NCBI RefSeq assembly: GCF_012933445.1
Contig: NZ_JABBNC010000039.1
Location: 1 to 64,000, forward strand
Reading direction: 5' to 3'
Length of the DNA stretch: 64,000 bases
From: Actinoplanes sp. TBRC 11911
Lineage (GTDB): Bacteria > Actinomycetota > Actinomycetes > Mycobacteriales > Micromonosporaceae
Shown: one piece after another, positions 17,094 to 28,400 of the stretch
How positions within the stretch are numbered: position 1 is the stretch's first letter
Layout: each line of letters begins with the position of its first letter
The notes under the pieces: model-generated
The model's input: the letters and a program-made list of their open reading frames with translations, nothing else
What the model was told of the DNA's origin: nothing
Databases searched by the model: none
Translations under genes and position numbers: made by a program

Positions 17094-17116
17094 GCGGGCC
17101 CGCGCGGGCCCGCCCG
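17091..17116. terminator. GC hairpin between gnd and pgm (second)
   Basis: Perfect 11-bp stem CGGGCGGGCCC / GGGCCCGCCCG around GCGC, directly abutting (and sharing bases with) the first hairpin, 7 nt from the pgm stop. The two stems compete for positions 17091-17093. Confidence 0.65.
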
Positions 17117-17123
17117 CGTCAGC

Positions 17124-18755
<1,632 letters not shown>

Positions 18756-18860
18756 GGCGGCCTCCTTTGTACTTGAACCTGCGTGGAGCGTATAGACACC
18801 GGGTTCCCGGCACATCCGGGCGGGTTGAACCTTTCCGCTCCGCCATCCGAACTATTACCC

Positions 18861-20510
18861 GTGAAGGCCCCGCGCGTACTTCTGTTCCTCTTGATCGCGC
18901 TCGGCGCCCTGGTCGTACCGGCCGGTCCGGCCGAGGCACACGCGGCGTTGCTCGGCGCGACGCCCGCCCCCGGCAGCATCATCGGCAGCTCCCCGACCGA
19001 GATCGTGGTCCGCTTCAGCGAGGCTGTCACCCCCGTCACGGGTCGCGTGCAGGTGCTCGCCCCGGACGGCAAACGGATCTCCGGCACCGCCGTCGCGAAC
19101 GGCTCGACGCTGCGCATCCCCGTCCGCAAGGCCGGCCAGCCCCTCGGCACCTACCTGGTCAGCTACCGCGTCATCTCCGCGGACACGCACCCGGTCGGCG
19201 GCGCCCTCACCTTCTCCGTCGGCGCGCCCTCGACCCGGCCCGCTCTCAGCGACACCGGCACCCATCGTTCGGTCACGCTTGTCACACCGGTCACGCGCTT
19301 TCTCGCGTACGCCGGGCTGACCCTCACCGCCGGACCCGCCCTGTTCCTGGCCTTCCTGTGGCCGGGGCGGCGCAGCCGGCGCGGGGCCGTCGCGCTCACG
19401 TTCACCGGGCTGGGGATCACCGCGCTGGCCACGCTGGGCTCGCTCTGGACGCAGGCCCCGGCCAGCACCGGTTCCGCCGTCTGGGACGTCTCCCCCACCG
19501 AGCTCGGCCAGGTGCTGGCCAGCTCGTACGGTGTGACGCTGCTGGTCCGGCTGGGCATCATCGGCGTCCTGGCGGGTCTGCTGCTGCCGGCGCTGCACGG
19601 CACCGCCTCGCGCACCCGCGGCGTGGTCCTGGCCGTGGTGGCGCTGGCCGGGCTGACCACCTGGCCAATCACGGGCCACGCGGGCGCGTCTCCGCTGGCG
19701 GGGGCGGTGGTCGCCGCCGACGTCGTGCACATCGCGGCGATGTCGGTCTGGCTCGGCGGCCTGATCACCCTGACCGTCTTCCTGCTGCGCGGCACCCATC
19801 CCCGGGTGCTGGGCACGATCCTTCCGGTGTGGTCGCGGTGGGCCGCCCTGTCCGTGGTGTGGCTGGTCGCGGGCGGCGTGGTGCAGGCCGTCGTGCAGGT
19901 CGGCTCGGTCGGCGCGTTGTGGCGCACGGAATATGGGAAGCTCCTGCTGGCCAAGGTCGCCGTGCTGGTGGTGACGCTGACCGTCGCCTCCTACGCCCGG
20001 CGGCTCGTCCAGCGCTCGCAGGTGCCGGCCGCCGGCGCCGCCCGGATGCGCCGCACGGTCGGCATCGAGGTGCTGGCCACCGCGGTGATCCTCGGGCTCA
20101 GCTCGGTGCTGGTGCAGGTGAACCCGGGGCGCAGCGCGACGGTCGACCAGGACGCCGTCCAGGAGGCCGGCGTCTCGCAGACGTTGTCGTGCCCGCTTTA
20201 CACGCTGCAGTTCAACATCTATCCGGTCCAGGTCGGCGAGAACAACACGATCCACGCCTTCGCCTACACCCCGGCGGGGGCGCCGCAGCCCGTCCAGGAG
20301 TGGACGGTGACCTCCCGGCTGCTCGGCCAGGACCTCGAGCCGGTCAGCCAGCCGTTGCTCCCGCTGATCCCGAACCACCACGCGGCCGGCGCGATCACGT
20401 TCCCCCTGCCCGGCACCTACGAGGTGTCGTTCACGGTGCGCACCACCGACATCGACGAGGCCACCGTGAAGACGACGGTGACCGTGCCATCGGCATCCGC
20501 GACGAGGTGA
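18861..20510 (+). CDS. CopC-CopD fusion copper protein
   Basis: 549 residues. The signal peptide ends in GPAEA|HAALL, so the mature protein begins with His, the first Cu(II) ligand of CopC. The CopC domain (about 30-125) contains SADTHPVGGALTFSVG with the second D-x-H ligand. About residues 150-430 hold eight or so membrane helices of a CopD permease. A C-terminal extracytoplasmic beta domain (about 450-545) resembles YtkA-like domains. It likely binds copper outside the membrane and moves it inward. GTG 18861 was chosen at the signal peptide start; the upstream frame to 18783 overlaps the pgm promoter. Confidence 0.88.
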   Translation: MKAPRVLLFLLIALGALVVPAGPAEAHAALLGATPAPGSIIGSSPTEIVVRFSEAVTPVTGRVQVLAPDGKRISGTAVANGSTLRIPVRKAGQPLGTYLVSYRVISADTHPVGGALTFSVGAPSTRPALSDTGTHRSVTLVTPVTRFLAYAGLTLTAGPALFLAFLWPGRRSRRGAVALTFTGLGITALATLGSLWTQAPASTGSAVWDVSPTELGQVLASSYGVTLLVRLGIIGVLAGLLLPALHGTASRTRGVVLAVVALAGLTTWPITGHAGASPLAGAVVAADVVHIAAMSVWLGGLITLTVFLLRGTHPRVLGTILPVWSRWAALSVVWLVAGGVVQAVVQVGSVGALWRTEYGKLLLAKVAVLVVTLTVASYARRLVQRSQVPAAGAARMRRTVGIEVLATAVILGLSSVLVQVNPGRSATVDQDAVQEAGVSQTLSCPLYTLQFNIYPVQVGENNTIHAFAYTPAGAPQPVQEWTVTSRLLGQDLEPVSQPLLPLIPNHHAAGAITFPLPGTYEVSFTVRTTDIDEATVKTTVTVPSASATR

Positions 20511-20564
20511 CTTCCGGCCTCGTTCTGGGCAGAGAGAAGGTGTCGCTCGCCTAAGGGGGCCGTT

Positions 20565-20903
20565 GTGCATGTTTCCGTGGTCGGTGATCCCGACGGCAAG
20601 GTCGTGGTAACCGTGCGTGGCAATCTCGACGTCGACAGCGCCACCGTGCTGACCACCGCCCTCGACCAGGTGCTCGAGCAGCCCGGCCCGATGGTCGTGG
20701 TCGACCTGTCCGGCGTGGAGTTCTGCGACTCCACCGGCCTGAGCGCCTTCGTCGTCGGCCACAACCGGGCCCGGGCCGGCGGCGGCTGGTTGCGGCTCGC
20801 CGGCCCGAACGCGTTTCTGTCGCAGCTGCTCGACACGGTGGGGCTGAGCCGGCGGCTCAGTGTCCACCCCACCGTCCCGGACGCGCTGACCGCCGAGCGC
20901 TGA
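20565..20903 (+). CDS. STAS-domain anti-sigma factor antagonist
   Basis: 112 residues, one STAS domain. VVDLSGVEFCDSTGLSAFVV contains the DSTGL motif, whose Ser is phosphorylated by RsbW-type kinases and dephosphorylated by PP2C proteins such as 11782-13572. GTG start with AGGGGG upstream. No anti-sigma kinase is encoded nearby, so its partner is elsewhere. It ends 17 bp from a convergent membrane protein gene. Confidence 0.88.
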   Translation: MHVSVVGDPDGKVVVTVRGNLDVDSATVLTTALDQVLEQPGPMVVVDLSGVEFCDSTGLSAFVVGHNRARAGGGWLRLAGPNAFLSQLLDTVGLSRRLSVHPTVPDALTAER

Positions 20904-20920
20904 GCTCAGGCCGGCCATGG

Positions 20921-21298
20921 CTAGGCGCTCGCCCGGCTGTGGACCGACCGCAGGGCCGGGCTGTTGACCAGAGCGACGACTCCCAGAAGTAACACGCCAC
21001 AGACCGCCTGCTCCGCCCGCAACCACACCGGGAACGCGCCCGGCAGTGCCACGATGACGACGACCGCCACCAGCATCACCGCCGTGACGATGCGCAGACG
21101 AAGGAAATGCCGGCTGGAGCCGCGGCTCGCGCCGACCGTGAACCGCAGCGTCAGCAATGACGAGGCCGCCACGATGACGGCCCGCGTCCACACCGCGTCG
21201 GTGACCAGTTTCGGATGGTTCCGCATCAGCACGATGGCGATCACGGTGAGCAGGCTGAGCCCCACGTATCCCCCGACCAGTGCCTTGACCTTGTGCAT
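20921..21298 (-). CDS. Small integral membrane protein, unknown function
   Basis: 125 residues with four hydrophobic segments (about 8-28, 37-55, 70-90, 97-115) and basic connecting loops. No motif is recognised. ATG 21298 follows a good GGAGGG RBS. It is divergent from the histidine kinase gene at 21456, with an inverted repeat between them, so it may be a target or modulator of that system; this is inference. Confidence 0.7.
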   Translation of the reverse strand: MHKVKALVGGYVGLSLLTVIAIVLMRNHPKLVTDAVWTRAVIVAASSLLTLRFTVGASRGSSRHFLRLRIVTAVMLVAVVVIVALPGAFPVWLRAEQAVCGVLLLGVVALVNSPALRSVHSRASA

Positions 21299-21404
21299 TT
21301 TGTGCCCTCCTCGCGTTGTCCAGGAAAGGCTGCGCCACGGCGGCACCGGCGCACATCGGAGCACGGCATGGAATCGATCTCGGAGCACGCTCGTAGATCA
21401 GATA

Positions 21405-21420
21405 TCGGACCACGGTCCGA
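21405..21420. promoter_or_regulatory. Inverted repeat between divergent genes
   Basis: TCGGACC-AC-GGTCCGA, perfect 7-bp arms, 24 bp before the kinase -10 box and 107 bp from the divergent membrane protein start. It is placed like an operator for a dimeric regulator, possibly the adjacent LuxR-type regulator. Confidence 0.4.
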
Positions 21421-21443
21421 CGCGGTCTCATACCGTCGCGAAG

Positions 21444-21449
21444 TAATGT
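21444..21449 (+). promoter_or_regulatory. Leaderless -10 box (TAATGT) of the kinase gene
   Basis: TAATGT, CCGGGC, then GTG at 21456. No RBS. Confidence 0.5.
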
Positions 21450-21455
21450 CCGGGC

Positions 21456-22637
21456 GTGGACCTCGTCGATAGCTCGGCTCTCACCGCTGCCAAGGACAAG
21501 CGGCGTGACGTGGTGCGGTGGCTGCGGCCGCTGGTGCCGCTCATCCTGCTGATCGTGGTGTGGACCGGCTTCATCACCGACCCGCGCCCGGGGCTCGCCG
21601 GCTCGTCGCTCGCGGTCTCGATCACGCTGGGCCTGCTGGTGCTCGCCGGCGCGGTCGCGGTGCCCACAATGGAGAGTAAGAGCCAGACTCACATCGGGTC
21701 GGTGCTGCTGATCCTCGCCGCCTCCATCGCGCTCATCTGGTTCCAGCCGGACGGCGCCGGCGTGGCCGGGCTTTTCGTCGGGTTGTCCCTGCTGATTCCG
21801 ATCCTGCGGCAGAAGTTCGCGGCCATCATCGCCACCGGGGTCGTGATCTCGTTCGCGGTGGCCGCGATCGCGCAGGGCGTCCCGGCGGTGACCGCGGTGC
21901 TGACCGCGGTGACGATGGGCGCGTTCTACGGCGTGCTGTTTCTGGCGGTCCGGCTCGGTGAGGCCGTCAGCCTGTCGCAGCGCCTGGTGGCGGCGCTCGA
22001 GCACGGGCGCGAGGTCGAGGCGGAGGTGGCGCGGGCGGCCGAACGCCAGCGGCTCGCCCGCGAGATGCACGACGTGCTGGCCCACTCGCTGTCCGGGCTG
22101 CTGCTCCAGCTCGAGGGCGCCCGCCTGCTCGCGGTGACCGACCCCGCCGATCCACGCCTGCCCGCGGCGATCGCCAAGGCCCATCACCTGGGGCGCAGCG
22201 GGCTGGCCGAGGCCCGAAAGGCGATCGAGACCCTGCGCGACGACGATCTTCCCGGTCCGGAGCGGCTCGCCGGTCTGGCCGTCCAGTTCGAGAAAGATCG
22301 CGGCGTGCCCTGCCACCTGGCGGTCACCGGCACTCCGGCCGGGCTCGGCTCCGAGACGCGCCTGGCGATCTACCGCGTGGCGCAGGAGGCCCTGACCAAC
22401 ATCACCAAGTACGCCTGCCCGGACCGGGTGGACCTGCTCCTGGCCTACGAGGCGGCCGGCGTCCGCCTGACGGTCGAGGACTCCGCCATCGATCCGCACC
22501 CGCCCGACCCGCCGGCGGACACGTCGGGCGGCTACGGGCTGACCGGCATGCGCGAGCGCGCCGAACTGCTCGGTGGCACACTCACGGCCGCCGCCACCAC
22601 GCGCGGCTTCCGCGTCGAACTGGAGGTGCCGCGATGA
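21456..22637 (+). CDS. Sensor histidine kinase, NarL/HisKA_3 type
   Basis: 393 residues. Six hydrophobic segments in residues 20-165, then a coiled linker, then the HisKA_3 dimerisation domain with REMHDVLAHSLSGL (phospho-His near residue 207). The ATPase domain has an N-box (VAQEALTNITKYA) and a G-box (GGYGLTGMRERAELLGG). It is paired with the LuxR-type regulator 49 bp downstream. The large membrane region and short loops suggest it senses membrane or lipid-borne signals (inference). Leaderless GTG start. Confidence 0.93.
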   Translation: MDLVDSSALTAAKDKRRDVVRWLRPLVPLILLIVVWTGFITDPRPGLAGSSLAVSITLGLLVLAGAVAVPTMESKSQTHIGSVLLILAASIALIWFQPDGAGVAGLFVGLSLLIPILRQKFAAIIATGVVISFAVAAIAQGVPAVTAVLTAVTMGAFYGVLFLAVRLGEAVSLSQRLVAALEHGREVEAEVARAAERQRLAREMHDVLAHSLSGLLLQLEGARLLAVTDPADPRLPAAIAKAHHLGRSGLAEARKAIETLRDDDLPGPERLAGLAVQFEKDRGVPCHLAVTGTPAGLGSETRLAIYRVAQEALTNITKYACPDRVDLLLAYEAAGVRLTVEDSAIDPHPPDPPADTSGGYGLTGMRERAELLGGTLTAAATTRGFRVELEVPR

Positions 22638-22686
22638 TCCGAATGCCGGCCACGCCCGGCCCGCGCGCCGGCTCGGCGGTGCCCCG

Positions 22687-23310
22687 ATGATCCGGGTGTT
22701 GATCGCCGACGATCAGCAGGTCGTGCGGGAAGGGCTGGCGCTCGTGCTCGGCTTGCTGCCGGACGTCGAGGTGGTGGGCGCCGCCGGCGACGGCAACGAG
22801 GCGATCGAGATGGCCGGCCGGCTCGAGCCCGACGTCGTCCTGATGGACCTGCGCATGCCTCGCTGCGACGGCATCGAGGCCACCCGGCGGCTCCGCGACC
22901 TGATGCCGGCGGTGCGGGTCGTGGTGCTCACGACGTATACCGACGACAAGTCGCTGCTCGAGGCGCTGCGCGCGGGCGCCCGCGGCTATTTGACCAAGGA
23001 CGCCGGCGGCGAGGAGATCAGCCAGGCGCTGCGGCAGGTGCTCGACGACCGCGCGATGATCGACCCTCGGGTGCAGCACCACCTGGTGGACGCCCTGAAC
23101 GCCGCCCCGGCAGCGCCGGACGGGTTGACCACCCGGGAGGCGGAGGTGCTGAGCTTGATGGCGCGCGGCCTGTCCAACGCGGCAATCGCGGAACAACTGG
23201 TCATCACGCCCCACACGGTCAAGACCCACATAACCCACGTGTTCGCGAAGCTGGGCGTCCGCGATCGGGCCCAAGCGGTCGCCTATGCCTATCAACAGGG
23301 CCTCACATGA
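22687..23310 (+). CDS. Two-component response regulator, NarL/LuxR family
   Basis: 207 residues. REC: IADDQQ near residue 6, acceptor Asp in VVLMDLRMPRCDG, T in VVLTTY, K in YLTKDA. C-terminal LuxR helix-turn-helix: LTTREAEVLSLMARGLSNAA, then VKTHITHVFAKLGVRDR. It is the cognate partner of the upstream kinase. ATG 22687 begins the REC fold. A near-copy of the sequence around this start lies 53 bp upstream at the kinase stop, as if the junction had been duplicated. Confidence 0.93.
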   Translation: MIRVLIADDQQVVREGLALVLGLLPDVEVVGAAGDGNEAIEMAGRLEPDVVLMDLRMPRCDGIEATRRLRDLMPAVRVVVLTTYTDDKSLLEALRAGARGYLTKDAGGEEISQALRQVLDDRAMIDPRVQHHLVDALNAAPAAPDGLTTREAEVLSLMARGLSNAAIAEQLVITPHTVKTHITHVFAKLGVRDRAQAVAYAYQQGLT

Positions 23311-23349
23311 TGCCGCGCACGTCGCGACCGCGGGCGCGCCGGGCTCGTC

Positions 23350-23355
23350 TAATGT
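23350..23355 (+). promoter_or_regulatory. Leaderless -10 box (TAATGT) of yaaA
   Basis: TAATGT, TCGGTG, then GTG at 23362. Same 6-nt geometry as the kinase gene. Confidence 0.45.
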
Positions 23356-23361
23356 TCGGTG

Positions 23362-24162
23362 GTGCTGATCCTCTTGCCGCCTTCCGAGGGCAAAACCCCG
23401 CCCGTCGCCGGCGACCCCGTCGACCCCGCCTCGCTGTGGCTTCCCACTCTCGCGGGCGCGCGCCGCCGGGTCATGAGCCGGCTGGTCGCTCTGTGCCGGC
23501 GCACCAGTGCACGCTCGGTCGCGGAGACCTCGCAGATCCTCGGCATCGGGGACGGGCTTCGACACGAGCTGGGGCGTAACGCTGAGCTGCCGATGGCCCC
23601 CGCGGGACCGGCCGCCGAGGTGTACACCGGGGTGCTCTACGACGCACTCGACCCGGCGGGGCTCACCCCCGAAGCGCGGGACTGGGTCGATCGCAGCGCC
23701 GTGGTGTTCTCGGGGCTGTGGGGAGTCGTACGGCTCGACGATCGCATCCCGGCCTATCGCTGCTCGGTCGGCGTCACGTTGCCGGGGTCGATAGGCGGGC
23801 TCACGGCGTACTGGAAAAAGGCTTTGACCCCGGCCTTGAAACCGCGGGAAACGCGGGGGCCGATCCTGGATCTGCGGTCGGGGGCGTACGCGGCCATGTG
23901 GTCACCGCCCGCGGACGGCTCGGCGACCGTGCGGGTCCTGCACGAACGCACCGTGGACGGCACCCCGAAACGCTCCATCGTCAGCCACTTCAACAAGGCC
24001 ACGAAGGGGCGGCTGGTGCGCGACCTCGCCGAGTCCGGCAGCACGCCGGAGACGATCGACGAGGTCGTAGGGGTGCTGCGTGATCTCAAATACCGGGTCG
24101 AGGAGCAGCCCGCCAAGGCGGGCCACCCTCGTCAGCTCGACGTCATCGTCGCGGAGCTGTAA
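23362..24162 (+). CDS. yaaA: YaaA family peroxide stress protein
   Basis: 266 residues, normal length. It begins MLILLPPSEGKT, the family's conserved start, and contains VFSGLWGVVRLDDRIPAYRC, LTAYWKKAL and VSHFNKATKGRLVRDLA, all family blocks. YaaA in other bacteria lowers intracellular free iron and limits peroxide damage. GTG 23362 was preferred over GTG 23359 because of the 6-nt spacing to TAATGT. It ends 3 bp from the convergent FKBP gene. Confidence 0.9.
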   Translation: MLILLPPSEGKTPPVAGDPVDPASLWLPTLAGARRRVMSRLVALCRRTSARSVAETSQILGIGDGLRHELGRNAELPMAPAGPAAEVYTGVLYDALDPAGLTPEARDWVDRSAVVFSGLWGVVRLDDRIPAYRCSVGVTLPGSIGGLTAYWKKALTPALKPRETRGPILDLRSGAYAAMWSPPADGSATVRVLHERTVDGTPKRSIVSHFNKATKGRLVRDLAESGSTPETIDEVVGVLRDLKYRVEEQPAKAGHPRQLDVIVAEL

Positions 24163-24165
24163 GAC

Positions 24166-24783
24166 CTACTGCGCGGCGAGGATGTCCACGACGAAGCGCA
24201 GGTCGCCCTGGCTGGGGCCGTACGCGAGATCGGCCGGCACGTCGAGCTGGATGCGGCTGCCGACCTTCTGACCGGGGACGCCCTGGTCCCAGCCCGGGAT
24301 CACCTTGCCGACACCGATCGGCGTGCTGAACGGCTGGCCGCTGTCGAAGGACGACTCCAGCGGCTGGCCGGTCTTGTAGTCGACCAGCGCGTAGTTCACG
24401 GTGATCGTCTGGCCCGACTTGACGGCCGGACCGTCGCCGGGGATCAGCGTCGTGACCTTGAGCGCGCTCAGCGTCCCGGTGCCGGCCTTGACCACCGGCG
24501 GCTGCGCCAGCGCGGGCGGAATGTCAACCTGCGCGGGCTGCGCGGGCTGCGCGGGATCGGCCTGCGCGGGATCCGCCTGCTCGGCCGGCGGCGAGGCCGG
24601 CTGCGGCGAGGCCGGCTGCGTGGGCGCGGCCTGCGCGACCGCCCCGGTGTCCGGCTTCCCGTCGTCCCCGGCCTTGATCACGAGGAAGACGACGACCAGC
24701 GCGACGATGACGGCCACACCGGCGATGCCTCCGGCGAACGCCTGACCTCGACGCTTGGCATCCGCGGTGGTGGGGGTACTCAT
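24166..24783 (-). CDS. Membrane-anchored FKBP-type peptidyl-prolyl isomerase
   Basis: 205 residues. One membrane anchor (about 17-40), a Pro/Ala/Gln-rich linker (about 45-90), then an FKBP domain. GQTITVNYALVDYKTGQPLESS, IGVGKVIPGWDQGVPGQKVG and IQLDVPADLAYG are canonical FKBP blocks, including the central Trp and the LAYG region. It is probably extracytoplasmic and helps fold exported proteins. ATG 24783 follows a GGAG RBS. A related domain order (TM, Pro/Ala linker, FKBP) is common in actinobacteria. Confidence 0.93.
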   Translation of the reverse strand: MSTPTTADAKRRGQAFAGGIAGVAVIVALVVVFLVIKAGDDGKPDTGAVAQAAPTQPASPQPASPPAEQADPAQADPAQPAQPAQVDIPPALAQPPVVKAGTGTLSALKVTTLIPGDGPAVKSGQTITVNYALVDYKTGQPLESSFDSGQPFSTPIGVGKVIPGWDQGVPGQKVGSRIQLDVPADLAYGPSQGDLRFVVDILAAQ

Positions 24784-25084
24784 ATTCGTCGACTCCTGGT
24801 CTACCGGCTGGTACGGGACAACAAGGGCAAGCAGAAACACACCGTACCCGGGGTGGTGACGGCCGCTGCGGAAACCTCCCCCGAACCGCCGATGTGGCTG
24901 ATCAGCCGTCCGGTCGATCACTGTTTCCGCTCTGGTTCGTCACGCAACGAAGTGAGATTGTTTACCACTCATGCCAGCGACGACCTAGGAGGGGTCGGTT
25001 GCCGTCGACCGGAGAGGGTCGTGCCCGGCGCTCAACGGGCCCGCGAATCCGTCACGCGCTGAGCCCGCAACGGTTCCGCCGGAC

Positions 25085-25430
25085 CGGCGGCACCCCAGTC
25101 GATCGCAGCGACGGCACTGACACCGGCGTCCGCACCTGCGGTAAGAACAACGGCTTCACCTTGACGGCTCCGGCCGGTACGAGCACCCGGGTGCTCAAGC
25201 TCTACATTGGAGTGATTTCGGCGAAGGGCCGGTTGGACGCGACACTTTCGGCCGGCTCGGCGACCGGTAGCAGCACGGTGGACCAGCACCCGGACACGCT
25301 CAAGTCCGCGGTGCTGACCATCCGCTTCCGCGCCCCGAGGACGGCTCAGTTGCGTCTGGACTGGACGACCGCCGAGGCGTACGGGCAAGGATGTGGCGGC
25401 GTGGCGCTGGAGGCCGCGGCACTCCGTTAG
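25085..25430 (+). pseudogene. Relic of a secreted-enzyme beta-sandwich domain
   Basis: The frame ending at 25430 has a C-terminal part (NGFTLTAPAGTSTRVLKLYI, then SAKGRLDATLSAGSA and VLTIRFRAP) that resembles the beta-sandwich repeat at the end of large actinobacterial glycoside hydrolases and bacillopeptidase-like proteins. Only the last ~115 residues are recognisable. Upstream in the same frame (24894-25085) the sequence is Arg-rich and has lost coding character; no signal peptide or enzyme domain remains. It is most likely a decayed 3' fragment. The rest of the 24784-25466 gap holds the FKBP promoter region and nothing else I can name. Confidence 0.55.
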
Positions 25431-25466
25431 AAAACGGCCGGGGGGCCGTCAGAGAGGGGTTTCTTC

Positions 25467-28400
25467 GTGTTCGCGGGCTGGGGATCGTGGGTCGCCCGAT
25501 TCCGATGGCCGGTGCTGTCCGTCGCGCTCGTCGCGGTGATCGGCGCCGGCATCTGGGGGCTGGGCGTGTTCGGGCAGCTCACCGAGGGTGGTTACAACGA
25601 CCCGAACAGTGAGTCCACACACGCGTCGCAAACCGTCCAGGACGCGTTCGGCGCGCGCGGCGGCGACCTCGTGGTCATCTACACGCCGGCCAACGGCAAG
25701 ATCGACGACCCGGCGCTGGGCAAGCGGATCCGGGACCGGCTGGCCGCGCTGCCCCCATCCGCGGTGGCGAAGAGCACGTCGTACTGGAATCAGAAATCCT
25801 CGCAGTACGTGGCAAAGGACAAGTCCAGCGCGATCGCGGTGATCACGCTGGCCGGCGACGACGACGACGCGAAGCTCGACTCCTACCGCGAGATCGACGA
25901 CAAGTTCACCGTCGACGGCGCGACGGCACAGCTCTCCGGCGCGGTCGCCCTGGCCGACGCGTCCTCCACGCGCTCGACCTCCGACCTGGGCACCGCCGAG
26001 CTGATCTCGCTGCCGATCACGCTGATCCTGCTGGTGTTCCTGTTCGGCTCGCTGGTCGCGGCGTCGTTGCCGGTGCTCGTGGGCGGCGCCGCGGTGCTCG
26101 GCTCGCTCGGCGTCCTGCACCTGATCGCGTCGTTCCACGAGGTGAACTCGTTCGCGGTCAACGTCGCCAGCCTGCTCGGCCTCGGCATGGCCATCGACTA
26201 CGGCCTGTTCATGGTCGGCCGCTTCCGCGAGGAACAAGCCGCCGGCCGTACGCCCGCCGAAGCCGTCAGCCGCACCGTCGGCACCGCCGGGCGTACCGTG
26301 GTGTTCTCCGCGACGCTGCTGATGATCGCACTGGCCGGCCTGCTGCTCTTCCCCCAGGGCTATCTCAATTCCCTCGCGTACGGGGGTCTCGCCGCCGTCT
26401 TCTTCGCCGCGGTGCTGTCGCTGACCCTGTTGCCCGCGCTGCTCGCGGCCCTCGGCAAGCGCGTCGACAAGCTGCCCGTGCACCTGCCCCGCCGCGCGAA
26501 GCCCAACCCGGTCTCCGGCTGGACCCGCCTCGCCGGCTTCGTGCTGCGCCGCCCGCTGCTGGTGGCCGTGCCGATCCTGGCCGCCCTGGTACTGCTCGCG
26601 TCCCCGATCCACAGTGTCAAGTTCGGCGACAGCGACGAACGGACGCTGCCCGCGAGCGACCCGTCCCGCCAGGCCATCGAGACACTCAAGGCGGACTATC
26701 CGCAGTTCTCCGGCAACGGCGTGCAAATCGTACTTCGCGGCGGCTCGGACACGTCCGCGTTCGCCGTGGCCGCCCGGCAGATCCCCGGCATCGCCCAGCT
26801 CTCCGCCGCCGAACGCGCCAACGGTGTCACGCTGTTCACCGCCACGCTGAAGAACCCCGACCCGTACAGCACCGAGGCCCGCGACATCGTGTCCGCGATC
26901 CGCGCGCTGCCGGTCCCGCGCGGCGCCGAGCTCCAGGTCGGCGGCACCACCGCGCGCAACGTGGACAGTCTGGAGGCCACCTCGGACCGCCTGCCCCTGA
27001 TGATCGTTCTGCTGGTCGGCGCCACGCTGCTGCTGATGTTCCTGGCGTTCGGCTCGATCCTGCTGCCGATCAAGGCGGTGCTGGTGAGCGCGCTGAGCCT
27101 GAGCGCCACGTTCGGCGTGCTCGTCTGGATCTTCCAGCAGGGCCACGGCTCGGACCTGCTCAACGTCACCCCGGCCCCGCTCGAGGTCGGCATCGTGGTG
27201 CTGATGGCCGCCGTCGTGTTCGGACTGTCCACCGACTACGAGGTATTCTTGCTGTCCCGGATGGTCGAGGCACGCACCCGCGGCGCCTCCACCGCCGAGG
27301 CGGTCACCACCGGCCTGACCCGCACCGGCCGGGTGATCAGCGCCGCGGCCGCGTTGCTCATCGTGGTGACCGGCGCGTTCGGCCTGTCCTCGGTGACCAC
27401 TATGCGCTTCGTCGGCGTCGGCATGATCGTCGCCCTGGTGCTGGACGCGACGATCGTCCGCATGCTCCTGGTCCCGGCCGTCCTCAGCCTGCTGGGCGAC
27501 GCGGCCTGGTGGGCCCCCGGCCCTCTGCGGCGCCTGCAGCAGTGGGCGAGGCTTTCCGAGTACGCCGGTGACGAGGCGACACCCGCGGCCGCACTGCCCG
27601 GCCGGCACTCCGCCCCCGACGACACGGCGACCCGTCCCGGACTCGCCGGGCGGCGCGCGGCGTTGGCGCTGCCCCCGGGTCCGGTCGCGGAGGGTCGCGG
27701 GGAGGCGCTCGCGCTGCCGGCCGCGGCGGTTCCGCTGGCGCTGCCCGCGGGCCCCGGCGAGGTGACCGCGATGATCCCCCGAATCCGGGACGAGGAGCCG
27801 GCCGGCGCACCTGCTGCACCCAGCCCGGCAGGCGCGCCTAGCCCGGCGCCCGCCCTTGCGTCGGCGGCAGGGTCGTCCGACATTTCCGAAATGTCGGACG
27901 GGAGGCAAACGTCGGAGGCGGAAGACTCGGACCTTCCGGCATTCGGGCGCGCGGTCGCCGACCGGCCCGGGCTGTACTCCGCCGCCGCCGCGCCGGTCCA
28001 GCCGGCCGGCGACACCACCGATTGGTCCGCACCGGACGAGTTTTTCTTCGCGCCGTCCGGCAAGGCGATCGAGGTCCCGGCGACCGAGCCGCCGAAGCCG
28101 TGGGAGCGCCCGGCGCTGGCCGCCGTTCCGCTTCCGCCCGCTCTGCCGCCCGCCGACGCACCGCCCGCCGCCGCACGTGACGACGCCGGCCGGGACATCA
28201 GCGACTTCGAATCCACCCGTGATCTAACTGCGGCCGCGAGTCGCTCGACAGATCCACAGACGATCCGTATGGTCGCGCCCAACCTGGACGTCACCGGCCG
28301 CATGGAGGCAGCGGACGTGGAAGCAACCGGCGTGATCCCCGCTCCGCAAGCCGCACCCGAAACGGTTTCCAGCCCCACCCCCGCACCCGCACCCGCACCC

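Noticed and set aside
18855..22499. 1214-codon minus-strand frame
   Set aside because: Shadow of CopCD, STAS and kinase genes; no domain, and Gly/Arg/Asp-rich.
24894..25084. N-terminal part of the 24894-25430 frame as a gene
   Set aside because: Arg-rich with no signal peptide or fold; only the C-terminal part resembles a known domain.
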